Origin: Falciphora oryzae
Lineage: Eukaryota; Ascomycota; Sordariomycetes; Magnaporthales; Magnaporthaceae
Reading direction: 5' to 3'
NCBI GenBank assembly: GCA_000733355.1
Contig: JNVV01000002.1
Coordinates: 419,277-483,276 of the forward strand
DNA: 64,000 bases
Part shown: positions 47,604-58,935 of the stretch, in pieces
Layout: each line of letters starts with the position of its first letter
How positions within the stretch are numbered: position 1 is the stretch's first letter
Position numbers and translations under genes: made by a program
The notes under the pieces: generated by a model
The model's database searches: none
Seen by the model: only the letters and a program-made list of their open reading frames with translations
Told to the model about the DNA's origin: nothing

Positions 47604-48617
47604 ACATCTCACCCACCCAAGAGATGCCGGCCGGGGCTGGAATCTCCTATCCCCCAAGCACCCCCTTTTGCGGATGGTGTGGTAGCGAGTGGTCTGGGCC
47701 ATCGTGGAGATGGGGGTGGCGGTGGAGAGCAGCAGCAGCAGCAGCTGGGGGGGAAACGAACGCGCGCCAGCCCTCGAATTGTGATTCGCAATGTGGCGTT
47801 TTTTTTATGGATCATCCAGCCAGACAGCGAAGAAGAGGCACAAGCTGAAGATGGCATACCACCCTTACTTACTACATGCCTGAAAGCAAAGAGAGAAAAA
47901 AAACAAAAAAAAAAGAGTCTTGGCGTGCGTGAAAGGGGGAAAACCTCGTCTCCGAACAGGACTGTGCGGCCGGGGAGGGGGTCAACCGGCAACTTCCGGG
48001 GGGGCGTGTGTTGCTGGAGACGGCTCGGGGGTCCTATCTCTCTCTCTTTCTCGCGTACCGTGTTCCGAGTCCTGCACAGCTGGGACGGGTCTTTTCCAGA
48101 GGCAGGTATCTCCGTGGAGGCCTGCCTTTCCGCAAAGGAGATTTGCTGTCCGTGAGCGGTAGTATCCCGACGGCAGCAAGAGGATAAGGGACTCGTCCAC
48201 AGGAGGCCCCAACAGGCGTCTGCAGCCCTTACTGGATAAGCGGGAGCAAGCATCTCCCCCAAAGCCATGTCGCATGCCGAACAAATGACGCCAGGAGGCA
48301 CGGGACTGGCGGGGGGTATTGAGAGACCAAACCAAGAAATTATACTTGCATACACACAAGACCAAGTGGCTCACAATCGTATAGACGGCGCTCGCTTCCT
48401 ATTAGGTTCCATGATGTTCCCTTGTTTTACTCGCTGGTCGTAGACAGAAGCCTGAACGGACAACAAAACATGCCCAGCCTTTTCACCCAATGAACAAAAA
48501 AAAATACCCCTTGCCAATGACACCGCGAATGACGCCGAGATACCCATTTATACCCGAACTCCGAACAGAGCGTCCACGGGGGCTTGATAGAGAAAGGAAA
48601 AGAGACACAAGAAAAGG

Positions 48618-48634
48618 AAAAAAAAAAAAAAAAA
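48618..48634 (+). repeat. Poly(A) run, 17 nt
   Basis: A17 about 490 bp downstream of the azf1-like stop. Confidence 0.85.
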
Positions 48635-49120
48635 CAGTTTGTTGGTGCGAGCTTTTTTTCTGTAGTGTCTGAGCGCTGCAATCCAGTCAACTAAAATAGA
48701 AATCCTCCAGAGTCCGACGATGCAGAGCCCTTTTTGTGCGCCCGTAAACAACACCTTAGGCCCGCACCTTTTGATGCGGGAGAAAGCCATTACAGCCCGC
48801 CGCCGCCAAGATTCCTCCATCTCACACAAGAAAACACCCCTAGTAATCTCGGGCTTCCGAGCATGATTTTCGGGGGAGGAATGCCCTAAGGAGCTCCAGG
48901 AAGCCCCTCACGCTGTCGCCTGAAATTTGTGGCGTGATTTATCGCCGTAGCCGTAGCCGTGGCCGTGGTTCAACAGTGGCCTCGGGCCCATCTCACTGCC
49001 CTTATCCTGAGGCCAACCTCAAGCCGCAGGTCGGCATCATGTTTGGGTGGGCGGTTTGGGATCGGGTTCGTTCATCGAGACGTCGCCGTCTTGGTTCGTC
49101 GTTGCCGCGCTGTTTGTTGC

Positions 49121-50748
49121 CTACGGATAAGCTTGCTGTTGTTGTTGTGGTGAAGGTGCCGTTCCGTCACTATCTGACCTTGCATCCTCTGACTTGACGT
49201 CCGCGCCATCGCTACCCACTTGCGTGGTCGAGCCATCCTCTGCGGCCTTGCCGCATCCCTTGACCAAGCGATGTCGCTGCATGGTTAAACAACAAGGTCA
49301 GTCTCTGGTTACCTGGTGAGCCTTTCGAGGTAGGGGGGTGGCTTATCCACGCCTTGGAATTGTTTACTCACCTTCAGGGCATCTTTGCGGGAAAAGCTCT
49401 TGTCGCAAAATGTGCACGGGAACGGCTTGACGGCCAGATGTATCCTCTTGTGGCGTTTCAGATCATGGTTCCTGTTGAAAGACTGGTTGCACTGGTCGCA
49501 TCTGAATGGTCGATCTTGAAGCCTCGCCGTGGCTGGGTCCGCGTGCTGGTGGTACATGTGTTGTTGATGTTGGCCCATTTGGTATACTCCAGGAGGTCCT
49601 ATAATCGACATGGGCTGGTTGGGGTTGGCGACGTTGGACATGACGGGGCCCATGTGTGCGTACGACGGGTAGTGGTGATGCGGCCCTGGGGGTCGGGGTG
49701 CGCTGGAGTACGCCAAGTTCGGATGCATCATGCCCCCCGCGGGCACCATCGAAGGGATCCCGCGCGACATACCGGCCGATGTGGTCGGAGAAGGATGCGA
49801 GGGCGAGGAATGCGAGGCGAAGGCTGGGAAAGACGGCGGCGCCGGGCCCGAGGTCGGCGGATACGAGTAGCTCCCCTGTCGATAAGCCTCGCTCGGGGAG
49901 CTAACTGGCGGCGGCGCTTGCGAAACCGAGGGGTGGGAACCCAACATCGAGTGTGGCTGCTGCGAAGGCAGTGTGGGCGGGTTCGCCGCTAGGCTGCTGC
50001 CTCCTCCGCTGCCTAGAGAGGGAGGGAAGGGCGGAAGCTGGTCGGGGTATGATGGTATAGTTACGCTATCGGCGCCGCTCGAGGGCTGTGAGGTTCTGAA
50101 GTTGCCGTATTGCACACCGGGTGAGTAATTCTGACTCCTAGGGCCGCCGTGGTAAGACGACGATGGCTGGATCAGGGAGCTAGGTTGGCTCTGGCTTGGG
50201 CTGTGGCTATGGCTCTGGTTCTGGCTCGCTATGGAGCTCAGGGTGTAGCCAGAATTGCTGCCTGGAGCTGGCCACGAGCCAGTCGCCTGCGGGTAAAACG
50301 GTGCTGGAGCTGTGTGAGGAGTGGCCTGTGAGCTTTGCGAGCTGGCCGAGCTGATTCCTGAGGAGAGTGTGCTCAACGCCTCGCTCGCTACCCCTGGCGC
50401 GGTCGTCAGAACACTGGATACCGGTGGCAAATGTTGAGGGGCTTGGAGTCCGGACGCAGCACCCGTAGGAAGACTACCATGGGAGACAGAGCGACCAGCC
50501 CCAGCACCTGGGGCGCCTGCCCGTTCGGCCGGCGAGAAGGGCGCTTGAGAATCCATGTATCCCGTTGCCGGGGACTGGTTCGAGGCAGGAGGAGAAGAAA
50601 CGGCAGAAGCAGGAGCAGCAGTATCAGCAGAGGAATAGTTTTGCGTACTTGGAATCTCTGGCGAACGCGTCGAGGAAAGGTCGGTGAAGGAAGGCAGCCC
50701 CGGCGTGGATCCGGGCCTCCTAGCCGTGAAGCCCGAAGGGGCGTCCAT
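49121..50748 (-). CDS. azf1: C2H2 zinc-finger transcription factor, Azf1-like
   Basis: Two exons, 50748-49372 and 49276-49121, encode 510 residues. 50748 is the first ATG in frame; the frame is open further upstream but only from a TTG at 51024. The first 410 residues are Ser/Pro/Gln/Gly-rich and disordered. Finger 1 (about 413-437) is FRCDQCNQSFNRNHDLKRH with a KRIH end; finger 2 is FPCTFCDKSFSRKDALK, interrupted by the intron (GTGAGT...TGCAG), then RHRLVKGC, so its last ligand is Cys (C2HC). This arrangement resembles Azf1-type fungal regulators, but the name is from resemblance only. Expected role: nuclear DNA-binding control of carbon or growth genes. The tail is acidic/polar and ends with five Gln. 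A pyrimidine-rich CTGCAG lies 6 bp before the ATG and could be the acceptor of a leader intron. Confidence 0.85.
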
Positions 50749-53700
50749 GATCTCTGCAGCAGAAAACCCCCCGGCAACGAAGCCTTGACCAGCTAGCCAG
50801 GCAGCCCGTGGCCTGCTTCCGTTGGCAGCGTCGCCGTCGCCAGAAGGATAGCGGCCGGGGGCCTGCCCTCTGGCTCCGGCGTGGGCACCTGGGCTAGACA
50901 GGACGCGCGAGAGGTCGCTGGGGAAGCCCCTTATGGGAAGGGTTGAATAGAATGGAGGGCGGGGACTAGAAGTCTGAGGGGACGCCGTCGTCGGTCGTGG
51001 GAGGGAGGGATGGAGCGAGACCAACCCTCTCTAGAGCAAGAGTGCGGGTGGGCGTTGCCTGGTAAGACGAGGCGTTCCGAAGGCGCTCGGTGCCTGGCGG
51101 ATGATGGCTGTGGGTGGTGAGAGGTGGTGGACGCCGAAGGTCGGGTGGTGGTCGCCAACAAAGCCTTGGGTCCAAGGAGCGTATCGAAAGTCCAGAAGCA
51201 GTCGGGGATGGCAGCCGGGGAAGCTCAGCGCCTCTTATGTTTCTACTGATCTAGAGATAGAGTTGTTCGCGGTGGAGCAGCCAGGAAAGGCTCCGCCGAG
51301 CCTTGCGGGAGGGTGTGGCAGGATTCGTGCGAGGGTTGTCAAGGTTGCTGAGGCCCCCGGGTTGGGCTGGAAGCATCCGGCTTAGAGTGCGCCCCTGGTC
51401 TAAGTAAGCTGTGGTGTGCCGCCGGCACGCGCCTTCCAAGGCGTCGCGATTAGAGTTCTCGAGCGGTGCTGGTTGTGGCTGCTCCGAGGTGGGAACCTTT
51501 GCGAAGGCGTAGATCTCCTTTTGATGGCGGCCGGGAGGCGCTTGCCGGGTTATATGCCCACGTTGGCCGCGAGCGCGCAGTTTGTCTGTCTGGTCCCTGG
51601 AAGAGGCAGGTAGTCTGATACCTCTGATGGCAGGGCCGCCGTCGCCGCCGCTTGTATAGCGTAGCCGTAGCGCCCTTGTGGTGTTGGGGGGGTGGATGAC
51701 GGCTCAGCGAGGCGCGAGGAGGAGCGGTTTTTCTTACGTGGTCGTGGGGATTTCCTCTTTTGATTTTTCCTGGCTGCTACTTGGATCTACCAGCTGCCAG
51801 GCTCTGGGTCTGTCTGGGTCTGGCTCCGGGAGGGTGTGCCTGTTTCGCTTCCAATGGGATGGGTGCGGGAGGAGGACACCACCACTCGTGAAGCGCAAGC
51901 ACAGTTGGCCGGGTACAAAGAACCAATGTACCCTGTCTACGGGACGGGGGGTGGGCAGGGGTGCGAGTGGGACCTGGCGCAAGCTGGGTGCTGGGGTATG
52001 GGCCCTGGCTTCCTTGTGTCCCGCCGCCACAGGACGTGGTTGGTGGTTGGGGCTAGTCCAGTAGCGCGGGTGATGGGCGCTGGGTTGCTGCTGCTCTGCG
52101 ATGTGCTATTCACCAGGGGGGTAAGGCCCGCAGCGAAGGGAAGACGCAGCCAATCTGCCTGCCGCCCGTGCTTCGCGCCGGCCCAGGAGAGCACGGTGGT
52201 GGCGGTGGTGGTGGTGGGGGGGCAGTCGAGACGGGACGGAAAGGGCGTTCGTCCGTCCCAAGGATAGGCGAGCTGGGCTCGGGAAGGGCGACACAGGACG
52301 ACAGCGAGACAAGACGGCAGGCCGTGGACTGCCTGGGGGTGGTTGGTGCTGATGCCGGCCCAGGGCTAGGAAGTGCCGGAAGCGCAGTGGTGTGGTGCAG
52401 GAGGCGACCGGACTGCCCAAGAATGCGAGGGTGAGCGAGTAGTTCGGCCGGCCGTCACTTTGAGAGTCGTCCCGTGCTTCCTGATTCGGGGTAGGGCGAG
52501 GGCCAGCGGGCGGGCAGCAGTGGCGGCTCTTGTTATTTTTGGGCGATGGACGAGCTGGCGCCGCAGGGAGGGAGGTAGGTATGGTGGAAGCACTGATGGG
52601 TGATATGGAGATGGGAAAGACAGTCTCCAAGACAAGACCAGGCTGTCAACGAACTCGACTGGACCGGGCTGACAAGGTCGTGCGGCTAGGAGTGCGCAAG
52701 CTCGACAACCAGACCCGTGGTTATGGTTGTTTTGTCTTTTCTTTTTTTTTTTTCCTTTTCTTTTTTTTTTTCGCTTGTTTCTCCTTTGGTCTCGTCACCT
52801 TTTCTCTCTCCCCTTTCTTTGGCGCCGCGTGAGCGGGACGCCCTTTTCGGGTCTGATTAAAAAACAGACCAGGCCCGGCCTAGCGCCGATGGGCTGAAGG
52901 GAGAAGCGACTGTGCTGCAAGTGTCGACGGCTGGTTCCAGGTCCTGGGGAGCGCACAGGGATCCTCCCAGTCGGGTGAGTCGATCGAGAAATTTGCGGAC
53001 CAGGCTGGGGCGGGCGAGTAAGAAGAGCCCGGCTCAGGGAAGGTGGTGTAGGCGTAGACGGAGGTCAGAGGTGGAGGATGTACCTTCCCCGACGGGGCTT
53101 GGTGCGGGCTGACAAGTTGAGGGAAGGGGCGCGAGGGCGGTGTTTCCCTCAGAGCCAGGAACTGGGATTGGCGGCGAGCGAGAGTTGGGCGATGGCAAAG
53201 ACGCACTTCAGCCGTTGGTCCACCACAACGATCGAGGCGGTTTCTGTGGTTCAAAGCCTCGAAAAGAAGATGGCCTTGGCGGGCTGCTCCTCTCCTCTAT
53301 ATGCTATTTCGTCCCAGATTGAGGGCCGATCTTCTCTGCCCGCAATGCGCACGCAAACTCTTGGGTTGCGTATTGTTCAGAGATGCGCGCCTTGTAATGA
53401 TGCGCAGAATACAGCTCACAGCACACAACAATACGAACGGCATGCATCGGTGACGCGGTCAGTTGGCGCACACCACCAAGCTTGGCTCTAGGTTCACACT
53501 GAGGATGGTGCGCTCTTCCTCCCCGCCGAGTTAAGCTCCGCGCTTGAGCCACCCTGGGTGGATAGGGGTGACGATGAAGTGACTCGAATGGCCAGCTTGT
53601 TGAGCGGGAGAGGATGAGGGTTTGGCAGGAAAGTGCAATGAGGTAGATTCAGGGGAGGGAACCAGTGAGAGCCAGCAATGGAGGAGACTCTGGTCCAGAT

Positions 53701-54550
53701 AAGGCCAAGCCAACAGACTTCCTATACGCGGCTGCGGTGACGAGAGGCGTCCGACGGGATTGGCGCAGGGCAATGCAACTTTAACTGCTTCCGAAGCCGT
53801 TGCCCGTATGGCCTGCAGCGTGGTGGTCGTGGAGGTCGTGCTGGTGGCGATGGCGGCCGAGGGACCTGGTGGTTGCAACGGCGGGCGGCCACGGCCAGAC
53901 TGCGAGGGCGCCGGGACCGGTGACGACGAGGGGCGCTGCCGATGCTTTGGAGGCGGCAGTCGAGGCTGCAGAAGCGCCTGCAGGAGGAAGCGTGCGGGCG
54001 GGGGCTGCTGCTGTGGTCGACGACGATGTGGCGGTTGTGTGTTGGCGCCTCTCCCGAACGCACATGCCACGCCCTGTATACATGGTCCCTACGTAGTATG
54101 CACAACCTCGAGCGAGGCGGGCCCGCGGCACCGGGGGGAAAAACAATTCAAGAGATGGGATGGCAGCTCGCGGCTGCTGGCCGGCAAGGGGTATGCCTGC
54201 CTCGGGATGACAGGGCAATGGATGATGGCTCGTGCTGCCCGTTGGCGGGCGGCCGAGGGTCCGGGACGGGTTCGTGCTGCAGCCGAAAGGGGACGCTGCT
54301 CGCTGCACAGCAGACGGGACCAAGGGTGATCGGGCCAGATGGCGGACCTTGCGGCCATGGAAGGGATTCAGACTTTGGGCCCAAAGCGGGTTGGTGGCGT
54401 TTGTTGTGGACGCCGACGACAAAAACGGGGGCACATGCAGAGATCATCAGGGGCCTGCTTCAGAGAAAGAAGACTGCTGACTGAGGGTCACGTTTGGTGT
54501 AGTCAGAGGAGGGTTGGAGGCGGCGCCTAAGCGGGAAGGCTACAAAAGCC
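50749..54550 (-). promoter_or_regulatory. Upstream region and possible long leader of the azf1-like gene
   Basis: The minus strand is C-rich and Ser/Pro-coding in several frames from about 54450 to 50749 (for example 52630-52106, 54434-53781), with little stop-codon content but no conserved motif. Strand skew of this kind is common in long fungal leaders. The exact transcription start cannot be seen. A + strand T-rich tract at 52740-52775 breaks the pattern and may mark the outer limit of the core promoter. Confidence 0.35.
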
Positions 54551-55007
54551 CCCAAGCACACGTTGCGAAGGCTCATGTTTATTTGCTCCTCGCCAACACT
54601 GGATGCCGCCATAATGACCGCGGCTGTGATTTCTCTGCACCCCTTGTCCCCGATGGGGGCAGCGGGCTTGTCAAAGCTGGCAGGGGTAGGCTGGTCAGAT
54701 TTAGGTCAGGGTCTTACAAGGAGGGTAGGGACCACGCCTGCGGAGGGGGACTGAATGGATGGAATCATCACACGCATCATCCACATATTGGCTCTGGTGC
54801 TGCTCCTGCGGTTGCTGTCATCTGGACAGACTGCTTTCAGCGCTTCACTTCAGGTTTCCAGACTTTTGGCAGAACACCTCCTACAGAAACCCAAAGCCCA
54901 CTAACTTCCGGCGAGACAGGGAAACAGGTCCAGAGAGAGGGAGCCAAAAAAGGGCGCCACAATGATGCAGGGGCCGACTCGAGGCGCCTACGCCAATGAC
55001 CCAAAGA

Positions 55008-55025
55008 TTTTTTTTTTTTTTTTTT
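55008..55025 (+). repeat. Poly(T) run, 18 nt
   Basis: T18 followed by AATAATTATTG. Confidence 0.9.
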
Positions 55026-57675
55026 AATAATTATTGTTGAATCAAAGCTCCTGCCAGCCAGCCCACCCGTTGGAACGAGGCATCGGCGATCCGAGGATGG
55101 GAATCCCCATCGGCTTACGGGAGATCCATGATGCCAATCAATATCCCATCTCCACGCATTCAAGAAACGAGGCGTTCTCGCCGCCGAGCTAAACACACGA
55201 CAACCTGCCGTTCGGAGGGTCTCGTATGGAGCTGTCTATCAGGCTGCCGCCAGACTACGTGAACGATCTCGTCACCTTGGCAGGCCGTAACAAGCTGGGG
55301 ATTCTGGGTACGGGTACCGACGGTGCAGAATGAGTTTCGGGCGATTAGCTTCGACCAAAGCGTAGATGAGCCATCATTGGTGGTCTGCAGACCTTTTTCT
55401 TTTTTCTTTTTTCTTATTTTTTCTTTTTTGGCCTTTATTTCATTTTCAAACATCTTTCTCGTCAACACCCGACGAAAAAGAGTCAAACAACAATCAAGTG
55501 GTCATGCAGAATCGTTCTCTTTTCTCTCTCCGCTGTTTTCCAGGCGAGGAGTATCCAAGAGGATCCTGGACCCCTGCCCCGCTCCCGATGGCCACCCAGC
55601 TCCTTGTTGGGGGTGTGCGTCCCCGCAGCGGCATGCACTCGACGCATGGGAGTGCCAGAGCTGAAAGAGAGGAAGCCCGAAAAGCTCGCGTTTTGGGGCG
55701 ACGTGATCAATACTCCAAGACTCCGCATCTCGCACAGCTCGGCCGCATATATTACTAAGAGATTAGCGACCCCAGACTATATGTCAGTGGCCAGCGTCGC
55801 ACGGCTGGGCCATTATACATTGCGGCTCGTATAACTGAGCTGCGGAGTGCACCCAATACGTCCTCTCTGGTTTTTTTTTTTCTTGTGTCCCGCTGAGCTT
55901 CAATGCAATCCCAAGCCGTGGGCCGAGTCGACACCAGGTCGCGGGCCAAGCCGGGGCCATGCAAGGGAGGGCCAGCCTAGTCTAGTGCCCTTGTACGGGC
56001 GTCAGTGCTACCACATCGGCATGTGGACAAGCGCCGTGTTAGTCGCGTCGCAGGCCGGGCTGCGCCCCAATGGACAGGTTTGGCGCTATTTCTCTCCTTG
56101 GGTGAAGCGGAGGATCAAGAAGCTACAACTTTGCGACTATGCAATTACTCGCCCTCGAGGCAGGGCATTGGCATTGCGCGTGAGCACGCAGATTACGGGG
56201 TAGCCTCGGCGCCCGGCCAGGCAGGGTTTTGCGGATAGGAAGGAAGGCAGTGGGCAGCACGGTGTGCGTGCCGGCTGGCCCTCGACAGGGATTCTTTTCG
56301 TTCGGGTCAGCTTCACCTGGCATCGCAGGAAGGAGCTACCCACCCACACCCCCTCCGATCCGAGATGCTGGGCTCGATTCGGCCTAGGGCAGTCTTTCGT
56401 TATCCAACGGAGCGGTCTGGTGTGGGTCCCCGCCAGTTTGTTCCTCCATTGGATCCACCCCCGCCGTCAGCCTGGCCGCTCTTGGCCCTCGTGCGAACGC
56501 TGCGACAGCAGCATGCATGGCTGGCGCCCCCGGCAGGCAAGCCCAGGCTGGGAAGCCAATCCCCGGCTCAGCAATGGCGCACGACCCATCCAAGCAAACA
56601 ACATTGGGGCGGATCATTGCCCGCCGTCGTCAGTGCGCCGTCCGTTTTCGTCTACCCGCAGAAAGAAGCAATCATGGCGACAGTCCCTGTTGCATTCCTT
56701 CAATTCCAGCCCGATCCATTGCTTGGGAGAACCCCGGGAAAGGGGAGGAGACCAAAAGAAAGAGGCACGAATTGAAGGACTGCCGCAGCCACAGGAGCAG
56801 CTACACCTGCAACTTCAACAAAACAAACCGGCAAGCATCACACAAAAGAATGGGCTCGGACTTTTCCCCCTCGTCTGTTTCCTTGTGCGGTCTCTTGGTC
56901 TCCTCGCACCTGGTCAGACGCGGAGCTGCCAATAGAGAGCCGCTCAATCCCAATTGTCTCCGACGTGAAAGCAGGATCAACGGAAGGCCTTCCCCATCCG
57001 GAGGCCAGTTCAGCTGGAGAGCAGGGGGTCTTTTACAGACTGCCAGAGACAGGCTAACCCTAGAAGAGCTGTGTGACGCAGGCTAGAGCTCATGCTTGGA
57101 TGCCTTTCTCCGATCAGAACAGCACTTCCTTCTGGTCGGCCACATCCATCTCAGACATTGCGATGTGGCCTCGATGCGAAAACAAAAAACAAGGAAAGTC
57201 GAAAAAAGGGGCTGGAGGATGATGATGATGAAAGGGCGCTACGTAAGCACCCAAGGCCAGCGGCGATTCTGCGCCGCAGGGAGAACCATCCCTTGCTCTG
57301 CTCGGTTGGCTGGGCATGGAGCACAAATCTCGATTGTTCAGCTGAAGAAGGACAGCTTCTTGGCCAGTGGCATGCCGCCATCAACAACACAACACGGAAA
57401 GAGAAATCGGACACCCCCACGCCGCTATCGCGGAAACGCAAGAGCAACAAATACCAAGGCTGACAGTCTGCATCGCCGAGTGCATGTTTCACTCCGGGTT
57501 CGGTGGATAGGACCAGACTCGAGACAAGCAAAGCCGACATTGGGGCAAGAATAAAGAGCTCATGACCGAAGACAACCGACTAAGAAACCAGACCTTTCCA
57601 TCTTTGGAAAGCTCCCCGGTACTTTGGAATCGTCCCCTCCATTCCCCGCCAGCTCGAGGGGTTCCCAAGATTGAA

Positions 57676-57700
57676 TTTTTTTTTTTTTTTTTTTTTTTTT
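57676..57700 (+). repeat. Poly(T) run, 25 nt
   Basis: T25, then C and seven more T. Confidence 0.9.
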
Positions 57701-58882
57701 CTTTTTTTGTTTGGCGAGGCCTCGCTCCCCTTCTCGTCGAATGGTGTGGTTCCATTCTCCGCGGACTTGGCATCAAGAGACCAGCATATCCTCCCACACC
57801 TTTATTTCTCGTCAGTCATACACACCTTTTTGATCGTTAGCACGCCCCCCGGCAGGCAAAACGACGTTTCCAGACTTTCCTCCATCCGGGAATTTTAGAC
57901 GAGAAGCCATCCCGCTTGCCCAAATCGCGCCGTCACTTAGTCCGGGCCCCTGGCTACCCGGCGGCCTTGGCACTGACCAGCCCGTCCCCCTCGCACATCC
58001 ACATCTCCTCCTCCTGACGCGGGATCTGGGCAGTTGGGTGAGGAGTGGAGACCTCGGGACGACAGGAGAGCTTTTCGGGGTGATCCCTCTTGCCTGTTGG
58101 TTGGAAGTAGGTTGGCGACAACACAGGAGGGGGGAGGCTATCTCCGCCTGTGTGACGAGCACGATCGATGCGCGCGATGTTGGCTTCCAAAACTTAACGG
58201 ACATGGCGCTGAGCACGGGCGCCCCTATCATCGAGGCCATCCGTCGCACGACCTCCTGCATAAGGTAGGCGGCCACCAAAAAAACCAAGAAACTTGACAG
58301 GTCCAATGCCGGGCCGTGCGTTCCGGCCGTGCGTGTGCACGCAAACAGTTTGTTCACCGCCGGAACACCAACATGCTGTTTGATTGATCTGCTGCTTTTC
58401 CTCCCTCGCGTCCTGTTTGCTCCCCGAGTCCCGGATTTCGCCGTCTCGACATCCGGTGGGCAACAAATCAGGCAGGCTGCGCGACGCATCATCCACGACC
58501 AAGGAGATGCCGGAGCTTCCTCCGCAGTTCCGCAGGAGCCCCCGCTGGAAATCGGAAACAAACCACTGCAGAGAAAGTGAGAGATGATGGGTAGGGGGGC
58601 CAGACCCGAGCCAAGCGGTTGGGGAAGCTAGCAAGTAAGAGAGGGGAGAGCTGCATGAATCCAATGTGACCATCCGGCGTCGCGCGGCATGACGCTTGCC
58701 AGGGGAGTGGGACGGGTTCAAGGAGCAGAAGGAGCGGCAGCAAAATGAGTGTGCTCGGGAAAAGAGACAGGCAAGCACGCAAGTGAACGGACTCGGTCTA
58801 GCTGGACAAGCAGCCAGCAGGATGCAAAAAAGGACCACGCACACGCACCACACCCTGTAGGACGAAGCGGGAGAGTGACATC

Positions 58883-58935
58883 CATACACACACATACACA
58901 CACACACACATACACACACACACATACATACACAT
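58883..58935. repeat. CA/CATA compound microsatellite
   Basis: CACACA blocks interrupted by single T at roughly 10-nt spacing. A 308-codon minus frame crosses it as Cys/Val repeats and is not a gene. Confidence 0.9.

Larger units (their letters stand above)
43640..49120. other. Long intergenic region between ctr and the azf1-like gene; no gene supported
   Basis: About 5.5 kb. Contains the ctr promoter (43640-44250), a pyrimidine-rich + strand tract at 44700-44765 followed by a 57-codon frame without features, and many microsatellites: TTG9 (46640-46666), A20 (47264-47283), CA (47566-47600) and A17 (48618-48634). Open frames overlapping these are artefacts of simple sequence. Confidence 0.55.

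Noticed and set aside
50749..51024. N-terminal extension of the Azf1-like protein
   Set aside because: The frame is open but its start would be TTG; the first ATG in frame is at 50748.
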